Part shown: piece after piece, positions 11,455 through 23,600 of the stretch
Position numbering within the stretch: position 1 is the stretch's first letter
How the letters are laid out: every line of letters starts with the position of its first letter
Assembly: GCA_012932295.1 (NCBI GenBank)
Contig: JAAONU010000006.1
Coordinates: 23,625,929 to 23,689,928 of the forward strand
Length of the DNA: 64,000 bases
DNA from: Cyclina sinensis
Taxonomy: Eukaryota > Mollusca > Bivalvia > Venerida > Veneridae
Direction: 5' to 3'
Made by a program: the position numbers and the translations under genes
The notes under the pieces: generated by a model
What the model saw: only the letters and a program-made list of their open reading frames with translations
What the model was told of the DNA's origin: nothing
The model's database searches: none

Positions 11455-12990
11455 GAAAACTTAGCAAAATTATACAAGATAAAATATCACTTAAGTATAA
11501 TTCCAGCTAGCAAAATTTTCCACTAGAGCAATGTCTTATTGAAATTAAGCATTCAAGCTAGCAAAATTTTCCATTAGATCAATGTCTTATTGAAATTAAG
11601 CATTCAAGCTAGCAAAATTTTCCATGAGATCAATGTCTTATTGAAATTAAGCATTCAAGCTAGCAAAATTTTCCATGAGAGCAATGTCTTATTGAAATTA
11701 AGCATTCAAGCTAGCAAAATTTTCCATTAGATCAATGTCTTATTGAAATTAAGCATTCAAGCTAGCAAAATTTTCCATGAGATCAATGTCTTATTGAAAT
11801 TAAGCATTCAAGCTAGCAAAATTTTCCATAAGATCAATGTCTTATTCAAATTAAGTATTTCAGCTAGCAAAATTTTAAAGTAGATCAAAGTTTTATACAG
11901 TTTAAGTTTTCCAGTTTGCAAAATTTTCCACTTAGTCAATGCCTTGTTCAAATTAAGCATTCCAGCTAGCAAAATTTTCCATTAGATCAATGCCTTATTC
12001 AAATTAAATATTCAAGCTAGCAAAATTTTCCACAAGATCAATGTCTTATTCAAATTAAATATTCAAGCTAGCAAAATTTTCCACAAGATCAATGTCTTAT
12101 TGAAATTAAGCATTCAAACTAGCAAAATTTTCCACAAGATCAATGCCTTATTGAAATTAAGCATTCCGCTAGCAAAATTTTCCATTAGATCAATGTCTTA
12201 TTCAAATTAAATATTCAAGCTAGCAAAATTTTCCACAAGATCAATGTCTTATTGAAATTAAGCATTCAAACTAGCAAAATTTTCCACAAGATCAATGCCT
12301 TATTGAAATTAAGCATTCCGCTAGCAAAATTTTCCATTAGATCAATGCCTTATTCAAATTAAGCATTCCAGCTAGCAAATTTTTCCATGAGAGCAATGTC
12401 TTATTCAAATTAAGCATTCAAGCTAGCAAAATTTTCCATTAGATCAATGCCTTATTCAAATTAAGCATTCCAGCTAGCAAAATTTTCCATTAGATCAATG
12501 TCTTATTGAAATTAAGCATTCAAGCTAGCAAAATTTTCCATGAGATCAATGTCTTATTCAAATTAAGCATTCAAGCTAGAAAAATTTTCCATTAGATCAA
12601 TGTCTTATTGAAATTAAATATTCAAACTAGCAAAATTTTCCATTAGATCAATGTCTTATTGAAATTAAGCATTCAAGCTAGCAAAATTTTCCATTAGATC
12701 AATGTCTTATTGAAATTAAGCAATCAAGCTAGCAAAATTTTCCATTAGATCAATGCCTTATTCAAATTAAGCATTCAAGCTAGCAAAATTTTCCATTAGA
12801 TCAATGTCTTATTGAAATTAAGCATTCAAGCTAGCAAAATTTTCCATGAGATCAATGCCTTATTCAAATTAAGCATTCCAGCTTGCAAAATTTTCAACTA
12901 GATCAAAGTATTATAAAGATTAAGTTTTCCAGTTTGCAAAAATTTCAACTAGATTAAATTAAATGTTTTATTCAACATAATTTTCATTTG
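11455..12990 (+). repeat. 51-bp satellite array, about 28-30 copies
   Basis: Unit about 51 bp with core AGCTAGCAAAATTTTCCATT followed by AGATCAATGTCTTATT and AAATTAAGCATTC. The interior copies are near-identical; copies at both ends are diverged (TTTGCAAAA, TTTTATACAG). The unit contains the palindromes GCTAGC and AAAATTTT. All frames have stops, so it is non-coding. Confidence 0.95.
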
Positions 12991-13119
12991 TTATTGAACA
13001 AAAAGCTACAACAACATATAAACCTTAAGCTTAAACAAAACTTTGTGAGTCGGATGAGTAGCCTGAAGACAGAATACCAGTTTAACTTTTTTTTCCTATG
13101 GAATGGAGAATTTATAGGC

Positions 13120-14975
13120 CCTAGACAGGAATTAAGTATGAAAAATCATAAAAGGCAATAACTCAAAAGTAATGTGTAAGAGAGTTATGGTTCTTGGGCA
13201 CTGCACCTCTTATGGGCCGCCGCCACCGACACGGACACCATAAGTAACACCTAAGAAAGACTATAGTCTGGCGATACAAAAACTGCCATCTGATAATGTA
13301 AAAATTATTTATCTGACTTAACATTTATATTTAAGATTTCTGAAAGCTAGAACATTGTACAATTGTAATGCATGAAGAAGATTTTTTCTAAGTCTGAGCT
13401 AAAAATAAATTGTCTTGAGCAGCTATCCAATAATATTAAGTTTTTACCCTAAAAAAAAACATTTAAAGTAGTTATTTGATAGTGCCATATAAAAATTTTC
13501 ATATAATAATAAGTTTCATAAAATACATTAATCAACAAATATCTGTAAATCTGTAAGAATCTAAACAAGTTATCAGTAAAAAAAAAATATAAAAAAGCAC
13601 TTGATACAATGAGCCAACACAAAAACACATGAGCAATGAAGTACTGGGACTCTAAATACAATATTCTGAAACTGACTATTAATCTGGATATTACATTCAT
13701 ACAAATACTTTAGTTGTATACTTTATTTTTGATAGCATTTATAAATATAATTAACATTTCAAGATGGTGTGAACTTTTAGTGAAAAATAGACCTAAATTC
13801 ATTGTCTTGATAACTAATGTTTCATTTTGACATGAAAAAAATTTAAACCATGATTGTCTTTGTGGAGGATATCAAAAAATATTGATGTTTTCTGATAGAC
13901 ATGTTATTTGCCTGCACTCTTGCACAAACTGATAATGGTTTGCAAAGTTCAGTATTCAGATGATAAAATTTCAGTGAAAAATCCTTTTTTACCTCTGACA
14001 TTAAAGACATACAAGCCTTTTATTTTATTCTGTGTTATCATGGTCTGCACTGTTTGATATTCAGACAGTATTTTTTTTAGGAAACCCCTATTTTACCTTT
14101 AAAATTCACTGACAACCCTTTTATTTGATATTTAGAAGGGTAAACCTGCAAAGAGTACCTTTACTTTTTCATTTGCCTATCATCTGAGATAATTATTTTC
14201 CTACATTACCATTCATGTGTAATAAAATGTTCAACAATACATTCTCAATTAAGTCATTAACAAAGCTATCATTTATTTTATTTGCATTTCCATTTCTCCT
14301 AGAACAGGATAAAATGCTTTAGTACAGTATGAATAGAAACTTCAAACTGTATAAATAAAGAGTGCAAATGTCTGAGAAGTTTGTTCTTGCTCCCATATTT
14401 GCACATCATTAACCACAGGCTATTTATAGAACAGGCCAGACTGTCAATATTTCATTCTACAGAGCTCAATCAGAATTTTCTAATAAACTTGAGTTATTTC
14501 TATGTTTGGGTTTGAATTTTGTTCGTATCTGTTTGTAACTGTCAGCTTACTATAAATTCATTCTACCAAGTATTTATCTCGTTTCTCACCAACATAGTGA
14601 CTATAATTGTATATGTCAGCACTCGGGATAGATATATTTACAAGCAAAGCAAAAGCCATCTAAGTTACAACTGTGATAATTTGATTACATCTTTCATTCT
14701 GAATTCTTAAAAAGAGAGACAGCTATACTGCAAAACTTGTCTTGAATTTACATTGCTGGAAGAAAATTAAGAGCCTTGAATTTATCAAGTGCCTGACTGC
14801 AGAGAGTTTAGTTTGATCACAAAAAGCAGGAATCAATAAATATAACTAGATTCTCTGTCAAGTATTTGTTGTGAATAAACATCTCTCATGCAATCATGCC
14901 CCTCTGTGCATTCCTCCCACACACTGCAAACAGAACCAACATATTCTTTCTGGATCTTAATTCAATTAAAGAACA
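13120..14975. other. No gene; fragments of dispersed repeats
   Basis: 13120-13260 resembles the widespread GGCAATAACTC..GTTCTTGGGCACTGCAC repeat. 14037-14135 is a partial hairpin-MITE copy. The remainder is AT-rich with nothing recognised. Confidence 0.4.
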
Positions 14976-14979
14976 GCAA

Positions 14980-15526
14980 TCATAAAAGCACTGCACTGTC
15001 AGATATGTCCTTGACCTTATCATAAAAGCACTGCACTGTCAGATATGCATATGTCCTTGACCTTATCATAAAAGCACTGCACTGTCAGATATGCATATGT
15101 CCTTGACCTTATCATAAAAGCACTGCACTGTCAGATATGCATATGTCCTTGACCTTATCATAAAAGCACTGCACTGTCAGATATGCATATGTCCTTGACC
15201 TTATCATAAAAGCACTGCACTGTCAGATATGCATATGTCCTTGACCTTATCATAAAAGCACTGCGCCGTCAGATATGCATATGTCCTTGACCTTATCATA
15301 AAAGCACTGCACTGTCAGATATGCATATGTCCTTGACCTTATCATTAAATGTACTGCACCGTCAGATATGCATATGTCCTTGACCTTATCATAAAAGCAC
15401 TGCACCGTCAGATATGCATATGTCCTTGACCTTATCATAAAAGCACTGCACCATCAGATATGCATATGTCCTCGACCTTATCATAAAAGCACTGCACTGT
15501 CAGATATGCATTTGTCCTTGACCTTT
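14980..15526 (+). repeat. 46-bp minisatellite, about 12 copies
   Basis: Unit CATAAAAGCACTGCACTGTC then AGATATGCATATGTCCTTGACCTTAT in order. The first copy lacks six bases (GCATAT duplicated segment); the last is T-rich. Copies differ by one to three substitutions. On the minus strand each unit reads AAGGTCAAGGACATATGCAT, containing two adjacent AGGTCA-like half-sites. Short minus-strand open frames over the array are by-products. Confidence 0.95.
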
Positions 15527-15529
15527 TTC

Positions 15530-17600
15530 ATCATGTCTTTTTATCCACCTTGACTGCAGAGTTTATTTTTAGAGAATTGATGCAGACCATGATTTTATGT
15601 TCCTACTGAATATTATATTTGTCTAGAATTCTCCAGGGATTCATCATAAAATATTTGCCTAATCCTTCTTCCATTAATATCTCAAATGGATATGCCTATT
15701 TTTCAGTAACAAAAAAAAGTTTCATTAAAACTTCCCCAATGAATAGTGTAGATAATGATTAGACTGAATGAATGAGCTTGCTGATCAAACTGAGTACTGG
15801 TCGAAAGAGCACAAATTACTGCATTTAATAGAAGAATACATGTTAATCATCATCTATCTGAATATCTTTGTTTATCTAATATTCAAAAGATGATTTTGAA
15901 AATAGATAATGCACTTTGCCATTATCTTTCAGAAATGACTATGGGGAAAATATATCACTGACCACTAACCTACAGAACTCAAAATTAGAAAGGAAAAAAA
16001 ACCCAAAAAAAAAACCAAAACAAAACATACATTTATCTACCGTTCTGTCTTCTTATTGCTAACACCATTGCAAGAAGAATTCCACAACAGATCTGTGTAT
16101 GAGGCCAATGACATAACTTCTAATGATAGAATGCTAAATATGCTGACATTCATTGCTAAATCTGTAACATACCCAATCCTTGATGTAGCTTATTTCTGGT
16201 AACAAACAATATTCTTATTCTTACATGATAACTTCTGTATTCTTGTACCTCTTGGCAGCCATGTTACTCGTTTATTGCTTATGACCCAAACAACAATACA
16301 ATAATTTGTTTCACCTGTACTAAGTCTGGAATCATTGTTGGCTACACAACTGTGTTCCTTAGTTTCGCTTCTTTCATGAAGAAAATAATTTTATATAGAG
16401 AAAACATCACTTGACTGAATAAAAGAGGTGTACCAAAAAGGGTGACAAAAAATATTTATCTGAGCTTCATGTATTTTTTGACCTGATTGTCTTACGTTGT
16501 AGTATGGCTGCTTTGGTTAAAAATATAAATTTCTCTTCCTTTGTATTTTATTATAGAAATATAAATCTCCTATAAAAATAAAAAGAAACAAATGTTGAGG
16601 GGCCTTTGACATAATACATTCTACCTTTAAATACAGTTTTGTTTGGCCTTAATAAAAATGATTAGCAAAACAAAACATATGAAAGCCAGTGCCAAGATGT
16701 ACTATTGCCAGAATCTGCTAACTTGAGCAAGGGTAACTGAGTAACAAGACATAATCCTAACATTGTCCATAGTCTGTCTCCTGGTGAGCACAACCAAATG
16801 TCTGTGCCCTCCTGTGGTTGAAATGTGTGATGAATCAATTGTGGAGACAGAGAATCACTACATTGGTGCACAATAAGGTATTCTGCTGAATCACAATAAA
16901 CATGATGAAAAAACTTTGCTGTTTCACTCCAAACACTATTACACAGACATAGACACATAACACAATATGATGGGTGTTCCCAAACCCAAGTTTAAATTTA
17001 ATACACATATTAAAACTTATCAAATGCATTGTATAGTCATGACTTCACCCATACAAATCTAGAGGCCTTGTAAAAAATATGCAGCAGAAAGAACAAGACT
17101 TTAGTACTGATTGCTTCTCTTGGATAAATTATATAGATGACATTTTCATGATATATCTAGCTTAGGAATGTACCATTTTTTACCATTCCTGGACTCTTTA
17201 AGAATCAACATACTATCAAACAGTAAATATCTTCACTCGAAAAATGAATGCTGTGTATACATGCTCAATATATTTTTCAGGTACTTTAGAACCCCCTTTC
17301 TAAAGCAACTTTGTATAAGTAATCTATTTCTGTAACTTTTCCTCACTGTAACAATGTCACACCAACCACTAATTTGTGAAATAATTCGGAAAAAAACAGA
17401 TATTCCTTGATCCAATGACTTCCAACTAATCAGCAGACTTGAATTTCCATCATCTATTCCTTCATTAAGTTTCCATTTTTCACAAACTTGATGTCAGTAT
17501 AGGTTTGTAATGTATCACTGTCAGCTGAGGTCCCCAAACCTCGCAGCCATAGCTTATCACAATACACATCACTTCTTGTAGTGTTGAATGTATAAGGTTT
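15530..17600. other. 3' flank / possible 3' UTR of the C1orf21-like gene
   Basis: AT-rich. The part next to 17643 must hold the 3' UTR of the minus-strand gene, but its end cannot be placed by eye. The 98-residue minus-strand frame at 16662-16958 has no recognisable content. A (GAT)n microsatellite lies at about 17613-17640. Confidence 0.4.
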
Positions 17601-17642
17601 TACAACCATGATGACTATGATGATGATGATGATGATGATAAT

Positions 17643-17699
17643 CTAGCTGTCATCAGCAGGAGTAATTTCTATACTGTGTTCTGAGTGGTAATCCTCACC
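17643..17699 (-). CDS. C1orf21: C1orf21-like exon 4 (residues 139-156 and stop)
   Basis: The acceptor GTCTTTTTCAG is followed by GGTGAGGATTAC, read in phase 0 as GEDYHSEHSIEITPADDS and TAG (17645-17643). GEDYHSE continues the conserved block and matches the GRDYCSE-acidic tail ending of vertebrate C1orf21. The 3' UTR lies below 17643. No unique polyadenylation site can be chosen by eye; the first AATAAA-type hexamer I noticed on this strand is near 16550. Confidence 0.85.
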   Translation of the reverse strand, partial: GEDYHSEHSIEITPADDS

Positions 17700-20600
17700 C
17701 TGAAAAAGACAATTTTTTTCTTCAAAGAGACCCTCATGCAATTCAATAAATATCTTCAAAATACAAGTCTCACTTAAAATTGAAGCATACCCTAAAACTT
17801 GAAGCAGGATCATGTAAATGTAAGTGATATTAAACAAATCATTACTTGATGTCAAGGTGTCAGTCAAGTATTCCAAGTACAGAAGGTAAACTGAATGCAT
17901 AAGTACATTTGTATTAGTCTATTTACAGTGGTGTTGTACATTTTTTTGAGTTGACAGAGAAGTAAAATGATGTACACATTTTTCATTAGTTTTTTCAAAC
18001 ATTTGTTCTTCTTCACACAATTTCATTTTCATATCATCAAATTACCAGAAATCAAAAAAAATGTATGAAAAATTCTGACAAGAAATGCACACATCAACAG
18101 CATTTTCATAAACTTTGATAATGTGACTCATTCAAAAATATAAAATTAATCTATCTTTCTACTTGAGTTTATTTATCTTCAGTACCACCAGCTGCCGTCT
18201 TGGGTTTAGTTTATATATTGGGAGATAGTGCAAGATACAGAAAGCATCCTATTCCAGAGACAAAAGCTCAGTGTATAGCAGGAGTACATAAAACCTCCAG
18301 TTCAAGGTTCCATCCAAAAGACAATTAGCAGTGTATGTGAAGGAGCTTGAGACAGAACTTGAGATGTCGGATAAATAAGTCCTGTGCATTACGACTGAAC
18401 CACCAATCTGCCTCTCTTAAAATTAGTATCTAACCTGGCCGTTATGATGTGCCTCTAGACATGGGTTAATACTGAGGACATGTTCAATTTGAAACAAGAA
18501 CAGAGCAGGATAAAAAGATACACAATGACATTATTTCAAAAATGTCCATTTATAGGAAAAGTATAGCCATATATTGAACATCATTTAATCTTGAGTTTAT
18601 TTATCGTCAGTACTGGTTGCTCATATGACTGACGCCCCCTACAGAGATAAGTTATTTTATGTTTTAGGAGACAGTGCAAGATACAAAGAGCATCCCATTC
18701 CAGAGACACCCCTGGTTCTTTTGCAGCGCTGATACATGAGACCTCGGTTTAATTTCTCATCCAAAAGACAATTAGTAATTTTAGTGGAGTAGCAAGGGAA
18801 CAATCTCATGACCCCTGGGTAACAAGTCCAATGCATTACCACTAGACCAGCACACATACATACCTGTTCAATTTTTTGATCTAACATTTCAAAGAAGGCA
18901 ATCTGACTATGTGTCACCCTGAAGTTCTGTTTCCCTCGGAATTCTTTAACTTCTCTATTGGGTGGAACAGAAAGCCGATCCTGGAACAAACCAAGTAATC
19001 AATATGAAACATTCTGATTACGCATAGTCCAGACAAGTATCAAAGATCATAATTTAGTTAGAGAGCTTGTTAAAGTCCTCAGACATCAGTCAGTCTATAA
19101 TTAAGTAAGAAATGAAAGCTATAAGGATAAGAGTACAACTAATCCAATATTCTGATTTATGTTTGTTTGTCTGTTTCTTCCTGTAATCAAAGCTTTGAGT
19201 GATCTTTGGACTCTGATGATGTATACCACCCAGAGAAAAAGGGGAGACAAATAGGTCAACATTCTAAAGTATTTAGCATTTCTAACTAATTTCAGACTAG
19301 AAACAATAAAAATGAACCAGGTACGACAATAAGGGACTCAGGACAATATACTTATCTCTGAATCTATTTTTTTTGTTGTATTTTTGTTTTTTTTTTGGAA
19401 AAAAAATTATTCAAACATTTTTCAATTTTCTTTATTTTTTTAAAGTTTTTAACAGGTTTTTTTTTCAAGACAAGTAATGAATTGTTTATGCTTAACATAT
19501 CCAAAAAAAAAAAAAAATCACACCACAACTGCTGGATGCCGTGAATGGTAATTAGTAGATACATGTACACAGAAGATTAAACAATACTAACTACATGTAC
19601 TTGGTTCTAAGCAGATATGACAGACAGGTAAACAGACAGGTGAGTAATGACTTATCCTCAACACTTCAGAAAAAATAACTGTATTTTCCTATCAGTTCAA
19701 AAAATCTATAAAGTGCCTTCAGCCAGTGTGTCAGAATTTTTCCATCGATTCATTTTTGCTGTCAGTATGGTTAAAAAAATAAATGTTCACCAAATTATTC
19801 ATTACATACTGTGAATGATCAGCTCTGTAATGAATAATTAACAGCAAAAATGGAAGGCATTTCGATGGTTTGTTAATGAAAATGCCACTATCATTTTATC
19901 CCCCTCTACACTTATCCAGACATTTTTACAGTCCAAAATTCAAAAACAATTTTACTAAATTATTAACTACTACAAAAACATTCTTTGGTACCAAAGTTTT
20001 TTTCTGTATATCAAATGCATGATGAAATTTAATGGAAGTGTTTTTGAACAAAAAAATGAGATTAAACTAAGATTTGGAATGAGTAACTGGACATATAAAT
20101 TTTGATCAAACCTCCAAGCATGGTTACAAATCTTATAATCATATTTCTCCACAAACAATCTACTTTAACCTATCAATTGTAATCCAAATTATTGGCAAAG
20201 GTGCTAGAATTATGTGGTAATTAGACAGTTAGTGAGGCTATCAACAGTTAACCTGATTTGTTATAAACACAACTGGTTCATATATATCGCTTATCGCATA
20301 TAGGGCTGGGTAGAATCAAAGAATTATATGGTCTTTTAAGAGGTGGATCAAGATTGCAAGGAGACCAAAGATTCTGGCTCCTACTGGCAATACTTGTAAA
20401 ACTTTTCTAGAACTCCCTGTAATAATCTATCAAAGGTAGAATTCCAAACTAAGCTTTGCAAATTTCAGGTAAATATTTGATTCAATTTCTATGTGACAGT
20501 GAACTGTCAGAACAGTATCTGGGCTGGTTAACTGCTGCTTCTCATATTAACAATAAGCCATTTGTATGTCTGTATGCAAAATCTTTGGAAAATTGCTCTG

Positions 20601-23600
20601 ACAGTTCCTAAGAAGGCTTCAGAATACTTGATCAGAAGAATGAAAGAGTACTAGTCGCCATTCTGAGAAAAAACAAGTCTCGATACAAAAATCAACTGAA
20701 TTTCGTTAATTATGATTATATGAAAAAAGTTTGTTGCCATGAACTTTCACACCTTTGCAAATAGCTTTTGGCCAGTTCTGTTCTTTGGTGATTGGTATCG
20801 ATTGTTTTCACCTCAGTGAGCAGCTCTTAACACACTGTTCTAGTGTGTTGCCACATTGTTCTAGTGTGTTGCCACACAGTTCTAGTGTGTTGCCACACTG
20901 TTCTAGTGTGTTGCCACATTGTTCTAGAGTGTTACCACAATGTTCTAGTGTGTTGCCACATTGTTCTAGTGTGTTAATCTTATTCATCAGTTTGGCTATA
21001 TATATTCTGGTCTGTTGCCTATTTGTAAAATCACATTAAAATTTTGGACTATACTTTTCATAAATCTGTTGTACAAATACCGGTAATTGACCAAAATTCT
21101 GATCGAAACAGTAAATTCAACACATTACTTTTTCTCGTTTCACATCTTACTTGTGCAGGACTATGCAGGGTAATATACATGTACTCACCATTTCTTTATG
21201 TTTATGGTGGGTTGGATAGTCAATATCTAAAAGTAGGACTGTCTGCTTTGGCGAGCCATTAAGATTGGGAGGGGGAGGTTTTAATGAGTTAACTATGGTT
21301 TTTACAGGTGACATCTTAGCCAGCAGCGATTTCTGGGAGCCACTCGACTGCTGCGGGTCTTTGTTCTCCTTTTTCTCACCTGAAGAAATACAATAAATTC
21401 TTGACATATGCTGTTAATACCGATCAATAAATTATCTACCTTTTTAATATAAATGGATTTTCTATAATTCTAAGCATACAAAATAGTTTGAAACAATACA
21501 ATTTCATGTTATATTCAAAATATTCATAGTAAAAACAGAACATTATAAAGCAGTGAATTTCATTTTTGACAATCAATGTTTGGTTGGCTTTGTACATATC
21601 CAGTACATTATTCTCTGAAAATAAAAACATCTTTGCTTGAAAATTTGAGAAAAATTACTCAAGCCAGTTCTGCATTGCTTCTTCCAAAGAGCCTTATTAA
21701 ATCTTGACATAAAGCCCTTTTCCATCTCTTTTCTAATTTCTATTGGGTTCAAGAAAATGCTATGTCCACAAATTAACTGACTCATCTCACTACATTCTAT
21801 AAGTCCTGATTTCATTAGTATTTGCTGAAGCCAAATCCAGACATTCATAAAATCATCAATTCTCTTGAAAAAAATCTTGAATAATTTCATTCAGGGTTGC
21901 TGTTAAAAAATTCATTTGAAATTGGTCCCCATTTTTCATATCCATTTTAATCTGTTTTGTTTCAAGGAATTCATGGAACTTGATCAAATGTCACATCCAG
22001 GCCGTAACTACAAGGTCAAGGTCATATTAAGAAGACATTGGATGGATGTTTAAGTTTCTATCCTATTTACAGATCTCAAAAAAACTGATACATATACATG
22101 AAGGTCAAGGTCACAGTTAACTTCTATAATATCAATCTAGTATCTGATGCTATTACTTATCTGATAACACTGAGAAATTTTAAGACATGAAAAGAGTCAC
22201 AATGTCAGTAAGATATATATGTCACAATGCTTAAAACAAAGATGCTTTTCTGCTCCAGGAGTAAAATGCTTGAGAAGTTAGCAGGACATATCATTATCAT
22301 TAATGCTGACATTATGTTTAGTTGTATCAATCTCAGATGAAAACTGGTGTGACCTTGCAAAAGACAAAAACAGACAGTAGGAAACAGATTCACAAGGTTT
22401 GCAGATAACTGGTATTTTACCACAGAAAAACAGTCTGCAGACTTACTTAAAATGAAAATAGATTTAGAGTAAGAGTCTATTCACTATTACTGCTGATGCA
22501 TTCAGACACAGTAGTGTCTGAGTGATGAATTCTCTCTCCTCTCCACAGAATTAAACAGAAATGCTTAAAAGAACATGCAAGTAACTGATAAAATTTTCAA
22601 ATGACAATATATCACTGTTCAAGCCAATTATTTATTCAGTAGTTCAAGTATGCTTTTCTCTTTACTTGCGGGAATCATTAACACAAATCTTCATTGATTA
22701 ATCTGAGAAAACAAAATGATCATTGCAAGAACTTGGAATGGTTCCTTACTGTCACATGATGTGACAAATGCCCCACTAAGGTTTTATATCAGACAGCAAG
22801 AAGAGCACAAAAGACTGACTGCAACATACAATTACAAATGTCTATCTGAATCAAAGCAAACAACTACCAGTAGTTCTTGATGTTCTACAACAAATGTAGC
22901 TGTAAATAAGCAGATTGGTTATATGAATAGTGATAAAATGTGATTTGATATCATCTCTGACACTGACCTTATATGGTGCCAAAAAAATCATGTTCCGCTC
23001 AGAAATTTCAAAAACCCTTCATCCTTCAAAAGAGATGGAAAGGACATGAAATGTAGGACAGATACAATAAGAAAACTCATGTGTGACCCTGAACTTCAAT
23101 CCATCAAAACTGTACATTTCTTTCTACTAAGTGGCTATATTTTATACTACTACTGAACCAAGTAGTTTCAAGACTTCAACATGTTCAAGATGGAAATGTG
23201 GAGAGAACAAGAAATTGAGGACTTTTGATGAAACTTTTGATCTTGTGTGCTCTTGACCTTGGACAGAGCCAAACAATATATCAAATATGCCCATCAAGTG
23301 GCTATATTAAATATTTCTACAAGGTTATTTCAAAATCTTTCAATGTGTCAAGAGATATATGGAGATATCGAGGGCATGAAATGGGGGATGGAGGAATAGA
23401 CAGTTCAGTAACTTTATGCCTCGCTTTGGGAGCAATATTAAACAAAACAAGCTATCTGATAAAAAAACAATGATACAATTTTGTACAATTTACAGCAAAG
23501 TGTTCATAACTTTATGTACTAAATTAGAGTGAAACTTTTCAATGAACCACAAACTTTGTCAACAATCTGTCAAAAACCACTCAACCAGTACAACTGACTA

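Noticed and set aside
11455..12990. Regular repeats considered as a CRISPR array
   Set aside because: The units are contiguous with no unique spacers, and the sequence is eukaryotic; the same applies to the 46-bp array.
16662..16958. 98-codon minus-strand frame downstream of the C1orf21-like gene
   Set aside because: No domain or splice support; possibly 3' UTR or an old repeat.
20755..21039. 94-codon frame with CSSVLPH heptads
   Set aside because: 21-bp minisatellite; flanks are not protein-like.
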